A stretch of DNA of 64,000 nucleotides from Streptomyces sp. NBC_00250 (GCF_036192275.1 NZ_CP108088.1:4217501-4281500), one strand, 5' to 3'; positions 7,052 to 16,237 are shown, counted from the stretch's first letter. Notes: a model not told the origin generated them from the sequence alone. Made by a program: numbers and translations.

Positions 7052-8545
7052 CTACCGGCACAGAACGTCCTCGGCCGGGCGCACACCCTCCTTGAGGAAC
7101 CGGGTCACGGCCAGATCCCCACAAGCGTTCCCGTTCCCGAGATAGACCCCGTGCCCGCCGTGGTCGACGGAGACGAGCCGCGCGCGGTCGCCGAGGGCGC
7201 GCCGCATGCCCATCCCCTTGGAGTACGGGGTGGAGGGATCCCGCAGGTTCTGGATCATCAGGATGTTGGACGGCCCCCGGTCGGTGATGCGCACGGGCTT
7301 CTCGACGGCCCCGCCCTTCCAGTACGCGCAGGGAGTGACGTTCACGGACAGGCCGCCGGTCAGCGGGTGCGCGGCACGGTCCGCGGCGACGGCCTTCCGG
7401 TAGCCGCGTACGGACTCCCGCGGCCAGTCGACGTCGTTGCAGATCACGCCGACGGTGATGGCGGCGGCCTCGTCGGGCAGGGCGCCGGCGAGCTCACGCG
7501 GCAGCACGGGCGAACCGTCGGGGTCGAGCGCCTCGGTGACGAGCTGACCGAAGGCGGGGAAGAAGTCGTCGGAGTAGAGCGCCTGCTGAAGAGCCTGAAG
7601 CAGCATGGTCCCGGTGAGAGCCACGCCGGTGGTGCCGGTGGGGCGAGGCTCCCGGTCGAGGCGAGCGGCAAGATCGAGCACGAGGGGCCGCACGTCCTCG
7701 GGGCGCTGGGCAAGGCGCCCCTCCCCCCTGTCCGGGTGGGAAGCCCACGCGGCGAAGTCGGGGAAGCGGTCCTCGACACCCCGCGACGTCCCCTCCAACC
7801 ACCCCCGGGCGACCCGCTTCGGGTCGGGGTCGTTGCTGCTGTCGAGAACCCAGCGATCGGTCCGCCCGGGAAACTTCTCGGCGTACGAGGCGGCGACATA
7901 GGTGCCGTACGACACGGCCCAGGCCGACAGCTTCCGCTCCCCGAGCGCCTGCCGCAGCCGCTCCAGATCCCGCACCTGATTGGCGGTGGTCAGCCCGCGC
8001 AGCATGGCACCCCCCGTACGGGCACAGGCCTCGGCCGTCCGCTTCGACCGGGCCACGTTGTCGTCGATCGACCCGTCGGCACCGGGCCAGGACCGCAGCG
8101 TCACCATCCACCGATCGGCCTCGGCAAGCCCGCACCTGGCCTTGGCGGACCCACCGACCCCCCGGGGATCGAAGGCGACGAGGTCATAGGCCCCGCCCAT
8201 CTCGCCGGCGAGAGCGGCCCCCTTCTGCGCGAGCCGCTGCACCCCGGAACTACCGGGCCCGCCGGGGATCACCATGAGCGTCCCGCGCCGGACGTCGGGC
8301 CGCGTGCTGACGATCCGGGAGACGGCGAGCTGAATCTGCTCGCCGTCGGGATCGGCGTAATCGAGGGGTACGGAGAGCTTGGCGCACTGCTGCCCGGGCA
8401 GCGGCTTCACGGCGGGATCGCACACCCCCCAGTCGAGCCCGGCGGCGGAGGCGGGAGCGACACCGCCCCCGGCGAGGGCGAGGCCGCCGACGGTGGCGAC
8501 GGAAAGGGCGATGAGAAGGGCGCTACGTCCGCGATTCGCTGTCAT
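7052..8545 (-). CDS. Secreted tripeptidyl aminopeptidase-like alpha/beta hydrolase
   Basis: 497 residues; ATG behind GAGGCTGTGTGC. Residues 1-33 are a signal peptide ending in APASA. The rest is an alpha/beta hydrolase of the mycelium-associated tripeptidyl aminopeptidase (TAP/Slp) type: oxyanion region VIPGGPGSSG (93-102), nucleophile Ser212 in WAVSYGTYVA, a C-terminal TAP-like domain with Asp in NLRDPSTPY and His in DHGGHGVYLG. The nucleophile elbow has Ala instead of the first Gly, which is tolerated in the family. Expected to cut tripeptides from the N-terminus of secreted or wall-associated proteins. Monocistronic. Confidence 0.88.
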   Translation of the reverse strand: MTANRGRSALLIALSVATVGGLALAGGGVAPASAAGLDWGVCDPAVKPLPGQQCAKLSVPLDYADPDGEQIQLAVSRIVSTRPDVRRGTLMVIPGGPGSSGVQRLAQKGAALAGEMGGAYDLVAFDPRGVGGSAKARCGLAEADRWMVTLRSWPGADGSIDDNVARSKRTAEACARTGGAMLRGLTTANQVRDLERLRQALGERKLSAWAVSYGTYVAASYAEKFPGRTDRWVLDSSNDPDPKRVARGWLEGTSRGVEDRFPDFAAWASHPDRGEGRLAQRPEDVRPLVLDLAARLDREPRPTGTTGVALTGTMLLQALQQALYSDDFFPAFGQLVTEALDPDGSPVLPRELAGALPDEAAAITVGVICNDVDWPRESVRGYRKAVAADRAAHPLTGGLSVNVTPCAYWKGGAVEKPVRITDRGPSNILMIQNLRDPSTPYSKGMGMRRALGDRARLVSVDHGGHGVYLGNGNACGDLAVTRFLKEGVRPAEDVLCR

Positions 8546-8656
8546 GCACACAGCCTCGCGAACCGGGACCGCCGATCCCATCCGGCAGGCACGCGGCCCG
8601 GGGGTAGGGCCAACCCCCGGAAGCAAATGGGGTGTTCAGCGGCCAAGGGGCGCCCC

Positions 8657-9199
8657 CTACCCCTTGAGGTCGGGCTTCCATTCCCGCACGAGAAGTCCGA
8701 GCAACACCTCGTCGAGGAACTCACCCATCACCCAGGCCGAGGAACGCAACACGCCTTCGCGGACGAAGCCGTTGCGCTCGGCGGACCGCAGCATCGCGGC
8801 GTTGTCCGCCAGGGTCTCGATCTGCAGCCGATGCAGACCACGCACGACGAACCCGTAGTGACAGAGCACCGCGACGACGTCGGTGCCGTACCCCTTGCCG
8901 CGACAGGCCGGCAACAGCCCGAGGCCGATGTGGGCGGACCGACTGTGGTTGTCGATCCCCCACAACGTGGCCGTCCCGACCAAGGTGCCGCCGTCGAGCT
9001 CGACCACGGAGAACGGGACGTGCCCCTCCACCTTGTCGTCCACCACGAGCCGCGAGTCCTCGGATCCGGGCGTCATCGGCCGCCAAGGCCGACTCTCGGC
9101 CCGCGAGCCGTTGACCACGTCGTCGTAGAGCTCGGTCCGCAGGACCGGGATGTCTTCCTCGTGCCGAGCCCTGAGCCCGACCTTGCTACCCGTCAGCAT
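8657..9199 (-). CDS. GNAT family N-acetyltransferase
   Basis: 180 residues with the GNAT acetyl-CoA site in GLGLLPACRGKGYGTDVVAVL (R/Q-x-x-G-x-G/A as RGKGYG) and the C-terminal LQIETLADNAAMLRSAERNGFVREG. This layout is that of RimJ/RimL-like acetyltransferases, which acetylate protein N-termini or small amines. The substrate cannot be read from sequence. It lies alone, divergent from the aldo/keto reductase gene. Confidence 0.8.
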   Translation of the reverse strand: MLTGSKVGLRARHEEDIPVLRTELYDDVVNGSRAESRPWRPMTPGSEDSRLVVDDKVEGHVPFSVVELDGGTLVGTATLWGIDNHSRSAHIGLGLLPACRGKGYGTDVVAVLCHYGFVVRGLHRLQIETLADNAAMLRSAERNGFVREGVLRSSAWVMGEFLDEVLLGLLVREWKPDLKG

Positions 9200-9282
9200 G
9201 CACGTTTCCTATCCGACGCCTCCGCCGACGGCAAACCGATATCCGATGGCAGCCGCCCCGCCCCTGGGGGATCATCCCCCGC

Positions 9283-10218
9283 ATGACCACCACCCCCACC
9301 CCCACCACCCCCGCTTCCGCCGCAGGCACCTGGGCCCTCGGTGACCTCACCGTCCGTCGCGTCGGCTTCGGGGCCATGCGGCTGCCCCAGCGCGGTGAGG
9401 CGCTCGTCGAGCAGGCCGTGCCCCGCGACCGCGACGAGGCGATAGCCGTTCTGCGCAAGGCCGTCGACCTCGGCGTGAACCACATCGACACCGCCGCCTT
9501 CTACTTCTCCCCGCTCCGCTCCGCCAACGAGCTGATCAGCAGCGCCCTCGGCGGCCCCTACCCCGACGACCTCGTCATCGCCACCAAGGTCGGCCCCTGC
9601 CGGGACGCCTCCGGTGCCTGGAGTGAGCACGCGCGTACCCCCGCAGCGCTCCGCGGCCAGGTCGAGGAGAACCTGCGCCAGCTCGGCCGCGACCACCTCG
9701 ACGTCGTCAACCTCCGTATCGTCGGCACCGATTCGATCGCCGAGCGCTTCGGCGCCCTCGCCGAGCTCCGCGAGGCCGGCCTCATCCGGCATCTCGGCGT
9801 CTCCAACATCACCCCCGAGCAGCTCGCCGAGGCGCAGTCCATCGCCCCCGTCGTCTGCGTGCAGAACATGTACGGGATCGGGGTCCGCCCCGAGTACGCG
9901 GACTTCGTGCGTCTCTGCGGTGAACAGGGCATCGCCTTCGTACCCTTCTACGCCATCGCCGCCGCCGGCCGTCAGGGCGGGGCCACCGCCCCCGAGAGCC
10001 CCGAGGTCCTCGCCGTCGCCGAGGCGCACGGTGCGAGCCCCGCCCAGGTCCGGATCGCCTGGACCCTCCACCAGGGCCCCCACCTCCTCGCCATCCCCGG
10101 CACCGGCGACCCCGACCACCTCGCCGCCAATGTCGCCGCAGGCGCGCTCCGGCTCACCACCGAGGACCTGGCCCTCCTCGACACGCTGCACCGCGAGCCC
10201 GTTCCCGAGGCTCCCTAG
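9283..10218 (+). CDS. Aldo/keto reductase
   Basis: 311 residues, NADPH-dependent (beta/alpha)8 barrel oxidoreductase. It begins LGDLTVRRVGFGAMRLPQ and shows the catalytic Asp69 and Tyr74 in HIDTAAFYFSP and Lys102 in VIATKVGP. The segment IRHLGVSNITPEQLAEA is the usual strand 6/7 signature. It starts 83 bases from the divergent GNAT gene; the next gene begins 12 bases after its stop, suggesting cotranscription. Substrate is unknown; related bacterial enzymes reduce aldehydes such as pyridoxal. Confidence 0.88.
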   Translation: MTTTPTPTTPASAAGTWALGDLTVRRVGFGAMRLPQRGEALVEQAVPRDRDEAIAVLRKAVDLGVNHIDTAAFYFSPLRSANELISSALGGPYPDDLVIATKVGPCRDASGAWSEHARTPAALRGQVEENLRQLGRDHLDVVNLRIVGTDSIAERFGALAELREAGLIRHLGVSNITPEQLAEAQSIAPVVCVQNMYGIGVRPEYADFVRLCGEQGIAFVPFYAIAAAGRQGGATAPESPEVLAVAEAHGASPAQVRIAWTLHQGPHLLAIPGTGDPDHLAANVAAGALRLTTEDLALLDTLHREPVPEAP

Positions 10219-10229
10219 ACTCCGTCCTC

Positions 10230-10973
10230 ATGACGACCACGCCGAGCCCCGCTCCCTCCGCCGCCCCCGCTCTCGCCGCCGACCTCGCCCCCACCGGCGT
10301 CCTCCGGGCCTCCGTCAATCTCGGGAACCCGGTGCTCGCGCAGGGCACCCCCGAGGCTCCGTCCGGGATCACCGTCGATCTGGCGCGGGAGATCGGGGCG
10401 CGGCTCGGTCTGCCGGTCGAGCTGCTCTGCTTCGACGCGGCGCGGAAGTCGTTCGAGGCGATGGCCGACGGCCGGGCGGACCTCTGTTTCCTCGCCGTGG
10501 ATCCCGCGCGGGAGACGGAGGTGGCGTTCACCGCTCCGTACGTCGTCATCGAGGGGGTGTACGCCGTCCCGCGGGGCTCCGGCCTCACCACGGTCGAGGA
10601 CGTGGACGCGCCCGGCGTCCGGATCGGCGTCAAGCAGGGTTCCGCGTACGACCTGTTCCTCTCCCGATCCCTCGCGCACGCGACGGTCGTACGCGGGGAG
10701 GAGGGCGTCGACACGTTCCGGGAGGAGGGGCTGGAGGCGGGTGCGGGCATCCGGCAGCCGATGACCTCGTACGTCGCACGGAATCCCGAAGTCCGCCTGA
10801 TCGAGGGCCGGTTCATGGAGATCCGACAGGCGGTCGGGACGACGGTCACCCGCGCCCCGGAGACCGTCGCCTTCCTCCGCGCCACCGTCGAGGAGCTGAA
10901 GGCGAACGGCTTCGTCGCGGAGTCCCTGCGCCGGGCCGGACAGGACGAGGCCCTGCTCGCCCCGCCCGCCTGA
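10230..10973 (+). CDS. Signal-less periplasmic-binding-protein-like (family 3)
   Basis: 247 residues with a family-3 solute-binding fold: GVLRASVNLGNPVLAQG at the start of lobe 1, FEAMADGRADLCFLAVDPAR and VAFTAPYVVIEGVYAVP (SBP_bac_3-like hinge), then a second lobe to about residue 235. Such proteins normally bind amino acids for ABC importers or sit in front of cyclohexadienyl dehydratase-like enzymes. Here there is no signal peptide, lipobox or membrane segment, and no permease or ATPase gene beside it. It may bind a ligand in the cytoplasm or be a substrate-sensing partner of the aldo/keto reductase 12 bases upstream. Confidence 0.8.
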   Translation: MTTTPSPAPSAAPALAADLAPTGVLRASVNLGNPVLAQGTPEAPSGITVDLAREIGARLGLPVELLCFDAARKSFEAMADGRADLCFLAVDPARETEVAFTAPYVVIEGVYAVPRGSGLTTVEDVDAPGVRIGVKQGSAYDLFLSRSLAHATVVRGEEGVDTFREEGLEAGAGIRQPMTSYVARNPEVRLIEGRFMEIRQAVGTTVTRAPETVAFLRATVEELKANGFVAESLRRAGQDEALLAPPA

Positions 10974-10987
10974 CGTTCCGGGAGGCC

Positions 10988-12286
10988 TCAGCCCACCACG
11001 TCCTCCGGCGTCAGCGGCTCCCCCGGGATCAGGATCCGGTCCCGGGGCCCGTAAGGGATGAGCTCGTCCCACCATCTCGCCGTCGGGTCGAAGCGGGCGT
11101 ACGCCGCCGTGCCGGCCGGGGCGGGGCCGCGGGTCCGGAGCGCGCGAAGGGCGAAGGCGGGGCCGTCCCGTAGCTGGACGATCCCGTCGACGGCGAGCGG
11201 GCCGCGCTCCGTGCACATCACCGGGCCGCCCACCGGGCCGACCACTGGTCCGCTCCCCCGACCCACCGGCCCCAGAGCCCGCCGTACCGCCTCCCCGTGG
11301 ACATCCACGACCGCGGCCAGCGGCAGGCCGAAGCAGCGGCGCACGCCCGTGCCGCGCTCGACGAGCATGCGGTGCGGGACGAGGCCCAGCTCGGTCTGCT
11401 CCTGCCACAGGCGCGCCCAGACTCCGGCGTCGTCGTTGACGTGGCGCAGGACGGCGCCTCGGGTGCGCAGCACCGCTCCCGTCGCGAGGAGGCGGCCGAC
11501 GGCTCGGCGGGTCGGTTCCGGGTGGAGTTCCCGGGGGTGGGAGACGTGCAGCAGCAGGGTGAGGTGGCGGCCGGAGGCGACGACGCGTTCGAGGAGGCGG
11601 AGGAGGTCGTCGACGTCGGGGGCGTCGAGGAAGCGTTGTGGGGAGAGGGACACGGCCTTGGTGCGGATGTGGATCGTCCGGACGTGCGGCCGGTCGAGGA
11701 GCGGCGTGACGTACGGATCGAGGAGCTCGGTCCGCATCAGCAGCGGGTCCCCGCCGTCGAGGACGACCTCGGTGATCTCCGGGTGCCGGGCCAGGTGGGC
11801 GGTCATCGCTCCGGGTCCGCCGAGCGCCCGCCCGCGCGCCGGGTCGCCGGTGAAGTGGGGCCAGCGGAAGCAGGACGCGCAGTGGCTGGGGCAGGTCCGG
11901 CCCTGGCCGGGGCCCTGGTGGGGGAGGACGAGCAGCGTCTCCGGGTACGGGTGCCGGAGTTCCCCGCCGTCCCGGCCGGCCGGGTGGGGGTCGAGCCGTT
12001 CCCGCAGGCCGTCGACGACGAGCCGCAGTCGGTCCCGGTCGCCGTCCCGGAGGGTCTGCTCGACGGCGGCGAAGTCCGCGGGGGCGAGCAGGTCGCGGTG
12101 GGGCATGAGGAGCCGGTAGAGGGGGTCGTCTGGGGCGCGCGACCAGTCGATGAGTTCGTCGGCGGCGTGGGAGCCGATCCTGAAGGGCAGGACCCGGCCG
12201 ACGACGTCGGCGTCGTGGGCGAGGGCGGGTTGCCCGGTGCGGTCGGCGATGAGTCGGCCGAGGCGGTGACCCGTGTGGACGGTCAC
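10988..12286 (-). CDS. KamA/lysine 2,3-aminomutase-like radical SAM protein
   Basis: 432 residues from GTG at 12286, which overlaps the stop of a small upstream ORF. The radical SAM motif CPSHCASCFRW (Cys132, 136, 139) is the CxxxCxxC [4Fe-4S] site; EVVLDGGDPLL and RHVNDDAGVWARLW follow in KamA order. The C-terminal segment, which holds the PLP-binding Lys (Gly-rich GGGGK or PGK) in true lysine 2,3-aminomutases, here reads GGPVMCTERGPLAVDG with no Lys. It may therefore act without PLP or use another residue. Substrate is unknown. It converges on the binding-protein gene. Confidence 0.82.
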   Translation of the reverse strand: MTVHTGHRLGRLIADRTGQPALAHDADVVGRVLPFRIGSHAADELIDWSRAPDDPLYRLLMPHRDLLAPADFAAVEQTLRDGDRDRLRLVVDGLRERLDPHPAGRDGGELRHPYPETLLVLPHQGPGQGRTCPSHCASCFRWPHFTGDPARGRALGGPGAMTAHLARHPEITEVVLDGGDPLLMRTELLDPYVTPLLDRPHVRTIHIRTKAVSLSPQRFLDAPDVDDLLRLLERVVASGRHLTLLLHVSHPRELHPEPTRRAVGRLLATGAVLRTRGAVLRHVNDDAGVWARLWQEQTELGLVPHRMLVERGTGVRRCFGLPLAAVVDVHGEAVRRALGPVGRGSGPVVGPVGGPVMCTERGPLAVDGIVQLRDGPAFALRALRTRGPAPAGTAAYARFDPTARWWDELIPYGPRDRILIPGEPLTPEDVVG

Positions 12287-12468
12287 CCGTCCCCCCTCGC
12301 CCTCACCCACGCAGGAACGTCGGTCGGCTGCACGGTCGTCGCCTCCCCGAAGGGCTCGCTGAGGGCCGGTGCGGCGGCCCACCCCAGGGCGATGATGGGG
12401 AGTGCGGCCGCTGCCGCCAAGAGCGCTAGCGGTGGGCCGGATCGGGGGCAACCCGGGACTCCGGCCAA
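12283..12468 (-). CDS. Possible small membrane protein upstream of the radical SAM gene
   Basis: A 61-codon reading frame from TTG at 12468 encodes one hydrophobic segment (PPLALLAAAAALPIIALGW) followed by a polar tail. Its TGA overlaps the GTG start of the KamA-like gene (GTGA), the usual sign of translational coupling. The start is uncertain; no strong ribosome binding site is visible and the frame stays open further upstream. No family is recognised. Confidence 0.4.
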   Translation of the reverse strand: MAGVPGCPRSGPPLALLAAAAALPIIALGWAAAPALSEPFGEATTVQPTDVPAWVRARGDG

Positions 12469-12660
12469 TCGTCCGTGACACGTACCGGACAGCGGCGCTC
12501 GGCGCCGACGGCCGGTCCGGGCCGATACGACCGGGTTCACACCCGGGGGCTTTCGGCCGGGGTGCACGGGGGCGTGCGGGCGGGACGTCTGCCAGATTGG
12601 CGCCTTTCCTCCGGCGGGGACGGCGATGGCGGACCGCACCGGAACGCCCCCGGAACACGC
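12469..12660. other. Intergenic stretch, no convincing gene
   Basis: Between the small membrane ORF and the terminator of the FG-GAP gene I see no convincing gene or structured RNA. It presumably carries the promoter for the minus-strand radical SAM transcript. Confidence 0.4.
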
Positions 12661-12691
12661 CGAGGACCCGGCCGTGGTGGCCGGGCCCTCG
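12661..12691. terminator. Terminator after the FG-GAP gene
   Basis: A 13-bp stem with one A/C mismatch (CGAGGACCCGGCC / GGCCGGGCCCTCG) and a 5-base loop lies 37 bases beyond the stop of the minus-strand FG-GAP gene. Confidence 0.65.
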
Positions 12692-12727
12692 GGTGGAGCG
12701 GATCAAGTGGGGCAGGACGGGGAAGCG

Positions 12728-15700
12728 TCAGGAGAGCGTCTTGAACGTGTTCCAGCCGCTCGTGCCGATCAGGGCCCGGGTGCCGTAGAGACCGGTCCCG
12801 GTGCCGCTGTACCGCCACAGCTTGCCGGCGGTGTCGCGGGCGACGAGGTCCGTGCGGCCGTCGCCGGAGAGGTCGCCGGTGCCGACGAGGGAGGAGTAGC
12901 CGCCCCAGCCGCCGCCGACCTTGACGCGCGCGGTGACGCCGCCGGTGGCCGTGCCGTAGTACCGCCAGAGCACGCCCGCCGCGTCCACGCCGAGCAGGTC
13001 GCCGCGGCCGTCGCCGTTCAGGTCACCGGCGCCGAAGAGCTTCTTGTACAGCTTCCAGTCGGCGCCGATCCTCACCCGGGACTTGACCCGGTGGTCGACC
13101 GTACCGCCGTAGAAGTACACGTCGCCGGTGGAGGCCTGACGTGCGATCAGGTCGATGAACCCGTCACCGTTCGCGTCGCCCGGGGACGTCAGGACGTCGT
13201 ACTGTGCCCAGCCCGTGCCGACCGGGGTGTACGGCGAGGAGGCCGAGACCACCTTTCCGCAGCCCGGCCGGTAGGCGCGCAGCTGGTCGCCGACGCGCAC
13301 CAGCACGTCCGCGCACCGGTCGCCGTTCACGTCGCCGAACGGCACGGCCACCGACGAGGTCGCGAACTTCGTTCCCGTACCGGCGATCCGCGCCGAGAGC
13401 GCGCCCGTGCCCGTGCCCCGGTACATGGACACCAGGCCCGCGGTGTCCATCACCAGCAGGTCACCGAAACCGTCGTCCCCGGCGAGGTCGCGCCAGACGG
13501 TCGCGCCGCCGGTCACCCCGACCGATCCGGTCTGGACGAGGTCGGCGCCCTGGCCGTCGGCGGGCTTGGCGGTCAGGGTCCAGGTGTACGCGCCGTTGGC
13601 GGCGTACCGGCCCGCCGTGTCCTTGCCGTCCCACGCCGGAGCGACGAGACCCCGGGCCTCGCCGCCCGTCAGGGTGCGGACGACCTTGCCGGTGGCCTTG
13701 TGCTTCAGCACGAGGGACCAGGAGCCGGCGGGCTTGGAAAGCCACCAGCGCGGCTTCCAGGCGCCCGACCTGAGGTTGACGGACGTCGCGGTGGCCCTGT
13801 CGTACGTGGTGAGGCGGCTGGTGACACCACCGAGGCCGACGATGTGGATCGCCTGCTGGTCGTCGATGTGGGCGATGCCGCCGCCGAAGCGGTCGACCGT
13901 CCAGCCGTCGTCGGGACCGGGGTGGCTTTCCGGCACGTGGCCGATGTGCTTGAGGACGGGCCGTCCGGATCGGACGTCGATCGTCTGGAGCCCGCCTGCC
14001 TCATAGCCGTTGAACGCCAGGAACCCGTCTCCCAGGTGCAGTTCCTCTCCGATCATGGTGATCGGGAGGTGGACCGGGATCTTCGCCTTCGTCTCGCGGT
14101 TGTAGACCGTCACCGAGTCTCCGTCCTCACAGAGCGCGGAGATCCACTTGCCGACGGCCCTGATGTCGGGGTTGACGCAACCGTTCCCGAGGGCGATCTT
14201 CTCGACGACGGCGCCCGTCCGCACGTCGACCGCCGAGACGGTGTCGTCGTCCCAGGATGCCGTCCAGATCCGGTCGCCCCACAGGGACGCCTTCATGTTG
14301 CCGGTCTTGACGACCTTGCCCGTCTCGATGTCGGCGACGTAGGAACGGCGGTAGCCGCCCTCGGTGCCGACGAAGTGCACGAAACGGCCGGTGGCACCCA
14401 CGGTCTCGGGCCGGCTGATCCTGTTCGGGTAGGTCAGCGTGAAGGTCCGCGTGGTGCCGCCGGGCGTCGCCACGGTGGCCTCGACGACGCAGCTGTAGCA
14501 GGGCTCCGACCCCCCGCCGACGGGGGGACCGTCCGCTTGGCCGACACCGACCAGGCGGCCGTCACCGGTGGGCGTCAGCGCGCCACAGAGCGGATCTTCC
14601 GCTTCGCAGCTCCAGGTCGGGGTGGTCTTGCGCGGGGCCGTGAGGGACAGGTCGTATCCCTGGTGGCTCCACGACTTGTCCGTGTGCTCGACCCCGAGAC
14701 GGCCGTTCGCCATGGAGAGGCGGGACCGCTCGACGGGGGTGGGCGGGGTCGCCAGGACCTGCGTGGTGACCGGGAGGCGCGCGGCGTCGAGGGAGACGCG
14801 GCGTACGCCCCAGTGGGCGGAGTCCGTGCCGCCGACCACGTACACGTCGGCGTCCGAGCCGGTCAGGATCCCGGAGCCGGGGGCGGCGAGGATGCCCAGG
14901 TCGCGCCGGGCGCCGGTGATCGACGTGGCCTTGAGCGGGCGCGGGCCGTACGTGTCGGTATCGGTGTAGTTGCCGACGATCCAGTCGCCGAGGACGGCGA
15001 GCGACGCGTAGGTGCCGGCGGCTCCGGTCACCAGCTTCACGGTCCGGCCCTGGTCGCCGGTGTCCTTGCGGGAGACGACGAAGGCCTCGGAGGTTTCGTA
15101 CTCGTGGTACTGGACGATCCAGTCGGCGCTGAGGGACGCCAGAAGGTTGCCGGGGGCGCTCGGCTTGCCGGGCACGCCGACGAATCCGCCCGTGCCGAAG
15201 TCGACGAGGCCGAGCGCCTTGCCGATGCCGTCCCCGTACCGGACGAGTGCGCCGACGCCGTCGAAGGCGATGACCTCGGGCCGTTCATTGCTCCGTCCCG
15301 GGAGGTCCACCTCCAGGTCGGCGAGCGCACCGGGGCCGACGCCCAGGAGGTGGAGGGAGGTGGAGCCATCGGCGCCGGGGGCGTAGCTCAGGAGCCGGTC
15401 CGGGCCGAAGGCGGGCAGCAGCCTGTGGCCTTCGGGGATGTACCGGGACCGGGTGACGCCGGTCGCGAAGTCGTGCAGGGTGGTCGCGCTGCCGGCGGAT
15501 CCGAGGCAGACGACCTTGTCACCGTGGAAGACGGCGTCGGAGCCTTGATAGCCGCAGGCGCCGAACTCGGCGACCCGCCCGTCCTGGAAGCTCTGCCAGC
15601 GCAGCGTCTGCTCGGTGTCGTCGCCCCATGTCTGGAGGCCGGTCCCGGCGGCGTACAGGCTCTGGTGCGGCGGTGCGACGGTGGGCCTCGCGGCGATCGT

Positions 15701-15823
15701 CACGTCGTACGGCGCATCGGACCCGGTGGCGGCGACGGCGGCGGGTGCGGTGGCTGCGGCCGTCAGGCCGGTGAAGCCCAGGGTCGCGCTCAGTGCGAGC
15801 GCGACGGCTCTTCGGACGGACAA
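12728..15823 (-). CDS. Large secreted FG-GAP/VCBS repeat protein
   Basis: 1031 residues if it starts at TTG 15823, which has GAGGGG ten bases upstream; ATG 15856 would add 11 residues but has no ribosome binding site. A signal peptide (VRRAVALALSATLGFTGL..AAVAA) leads to a long beta-propeller-like region (about 40-680), a FlgD-type Ig-like domain (WDGKDTAGRYAANGAYTW), then FG-GAP repeats with calcium-type loops such as DVNGDRCADVL, DANGDGFIDLI, DLNGDGRGDLL and DLSGDGRTDLV. Expected to be exported; such repeats form a calcium-binding propeller in adhesins and other secreted proteins. No enzyme active site is recognised. Transcribed alone. Confidence 0.85.
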   Translation of the reverse strand: MSVRRAVALALSATLGFTGLTAAATAPAAVAATGSDAPYDVTIAARPTVAPPHQSLYAAGTGLQTWGDDTEQTLRWQSFQDGRVAEFGACGYQGSDAVFHGDKVVCLGSAGSATTLHDFATGVTRSRYIPEGHRLLPAFGPDRLLSYAPGADGSTSLHLLGVGPGALADLEVDLPGRSNERPEVIAFDGVGALVRYGDGIGKALGLVDFGTGGFVGVPGKPSAPGNLLASLSADWIVQYHEYETSEAFVVSRKDTGDQGRTVKLVTGAAGTYASLAVLGDWIVGNYTDTDTYGPRPLKATSITGARRDLGILAAPGSGILTGSDADVYVVGGTDSAHWGVRRVSLDAARLPVTTQVLATPPTPVERSRLSMANGRLGVEHTDKSWSHQGYDLSLTAPRKTTPTWSCEAEDPLCGALTPTGDGRLVGVGQADGPPVGGGSEPCYSCVVEATVATPGGTTRTFTLTYPNRISRPETVGATGRFVHFVGTEGGYRRSYVADIETGKVVKTGNMKASLWGDRIWTASWDDDTVSAVDVRTGAVVEKIALGNGCVNPDIRAVGKWISALCEDGDSVTVYNRETKAKIPVHLPITMIGEELHLGDGFLAFNGYEAGGLQTIDVRSGRPVLKHIGHVPESHPGPDDGWTVDRFGGGIAHIDDQQAIHIVGLGGVTSRLTTYDRATATSVNLRSGAWKPRWWLSKPAGSWSLVLKHKATGKVVRTLTGGEARGLVAPAWDGKDTAGRYAANGAYTWTLTAKPADGQGADLVQTGSVGVTGGATVWRDLAGDDGFGDLLVMDTAGLVSMYRGTGTGALSARIAGTGTKFATSSVAVPFGDVNGDRCADVLVRVGDQLRAYRPGCGKVVSASSPYTPVGTGWAQYDVLTSPGDANGDGFIDLIARQASTGDVYFYGGTVDHRVKSRVRIGADWKLYKKLFGAGDLNGDGRGDLLGVDAAGVLWRYYGTATGGVTARVKVGGGWGGYSSLVGTGDLSGDGRTDLVARDTAGKLWRYSGTGTGLYGTRALIGTSGWNTFKTLS

Positions 15824-16237
15824 GTACGTGTGTCCCCTCGTGCGGGTGTGAAGCATGCAGACGGAAGCGACACAGGGGGGCGGCCCGACAGGCCCGACAG
15901 GCCCGACAGGCAAGCGTGCAAGGCAGGCAAGGCAGGCACGACAGGGCGAAGTGGACCGCGCGGGCCGGGGCCGGCGGGACCCCCCCTGTCGGCAGCCGGA
16001 TCGTACATTCACGCGAATCAAACGCGCCAGAAACCCACCTGCGCGCGGGCCGGAAAGCCCTCTTCCCGGCCCTGGAGGCCACCTTCCGGGAGCCCGCGCC
16101 CGGGGCGCCACCCCTCGGGGCTCCACCCCCGGCCGCAGCCCGCCCAGCACCTGCAGAACACCCCCGCACATCACCCCTGACCTGGGCTTTCACCCCTCCG
16201 CCCCCTACCCTGAGGGGAGACTCGGAGGGGGATCCAG
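15824..16237. other. Intergenic region with short tandem repeats
   Basis: The divergent region between the FG-GAP gene and the methyltransferase gene holds three to four copies of a 10-base unit, GGCCCGACAG, at about 15880-15911. Further short GGCAGGCAA/GGCAGGCAC repeats follow to about 15935. The rest shows no gene I can support and presumably holds both promoters. The last bases (GGGGAGACTCGGAGGGGGATCCAG) are the ribosome binding site of the methyltransferase. Confidence 0.5.

Noticed and set aside
10988-12286. Radical SAM protein as the modifying enzyme of the small-peptide cassette
   Set aside because: It lies about 10 kb away with many unrelated genes between, belongs to the KamA branch, and shows no peptide-recognition (RRE/SPASM) region.
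12626-16180. Very long open frame (over 1180 codons) on the plus strand across the FG-GAP gene
   Set aside because: It is the antisense shadow of a high-GC gene. The minus-strand product has a signal peptide and clear calcium-loop repeats, whereas the plus-strand frame is low-complexity and lacks domains.
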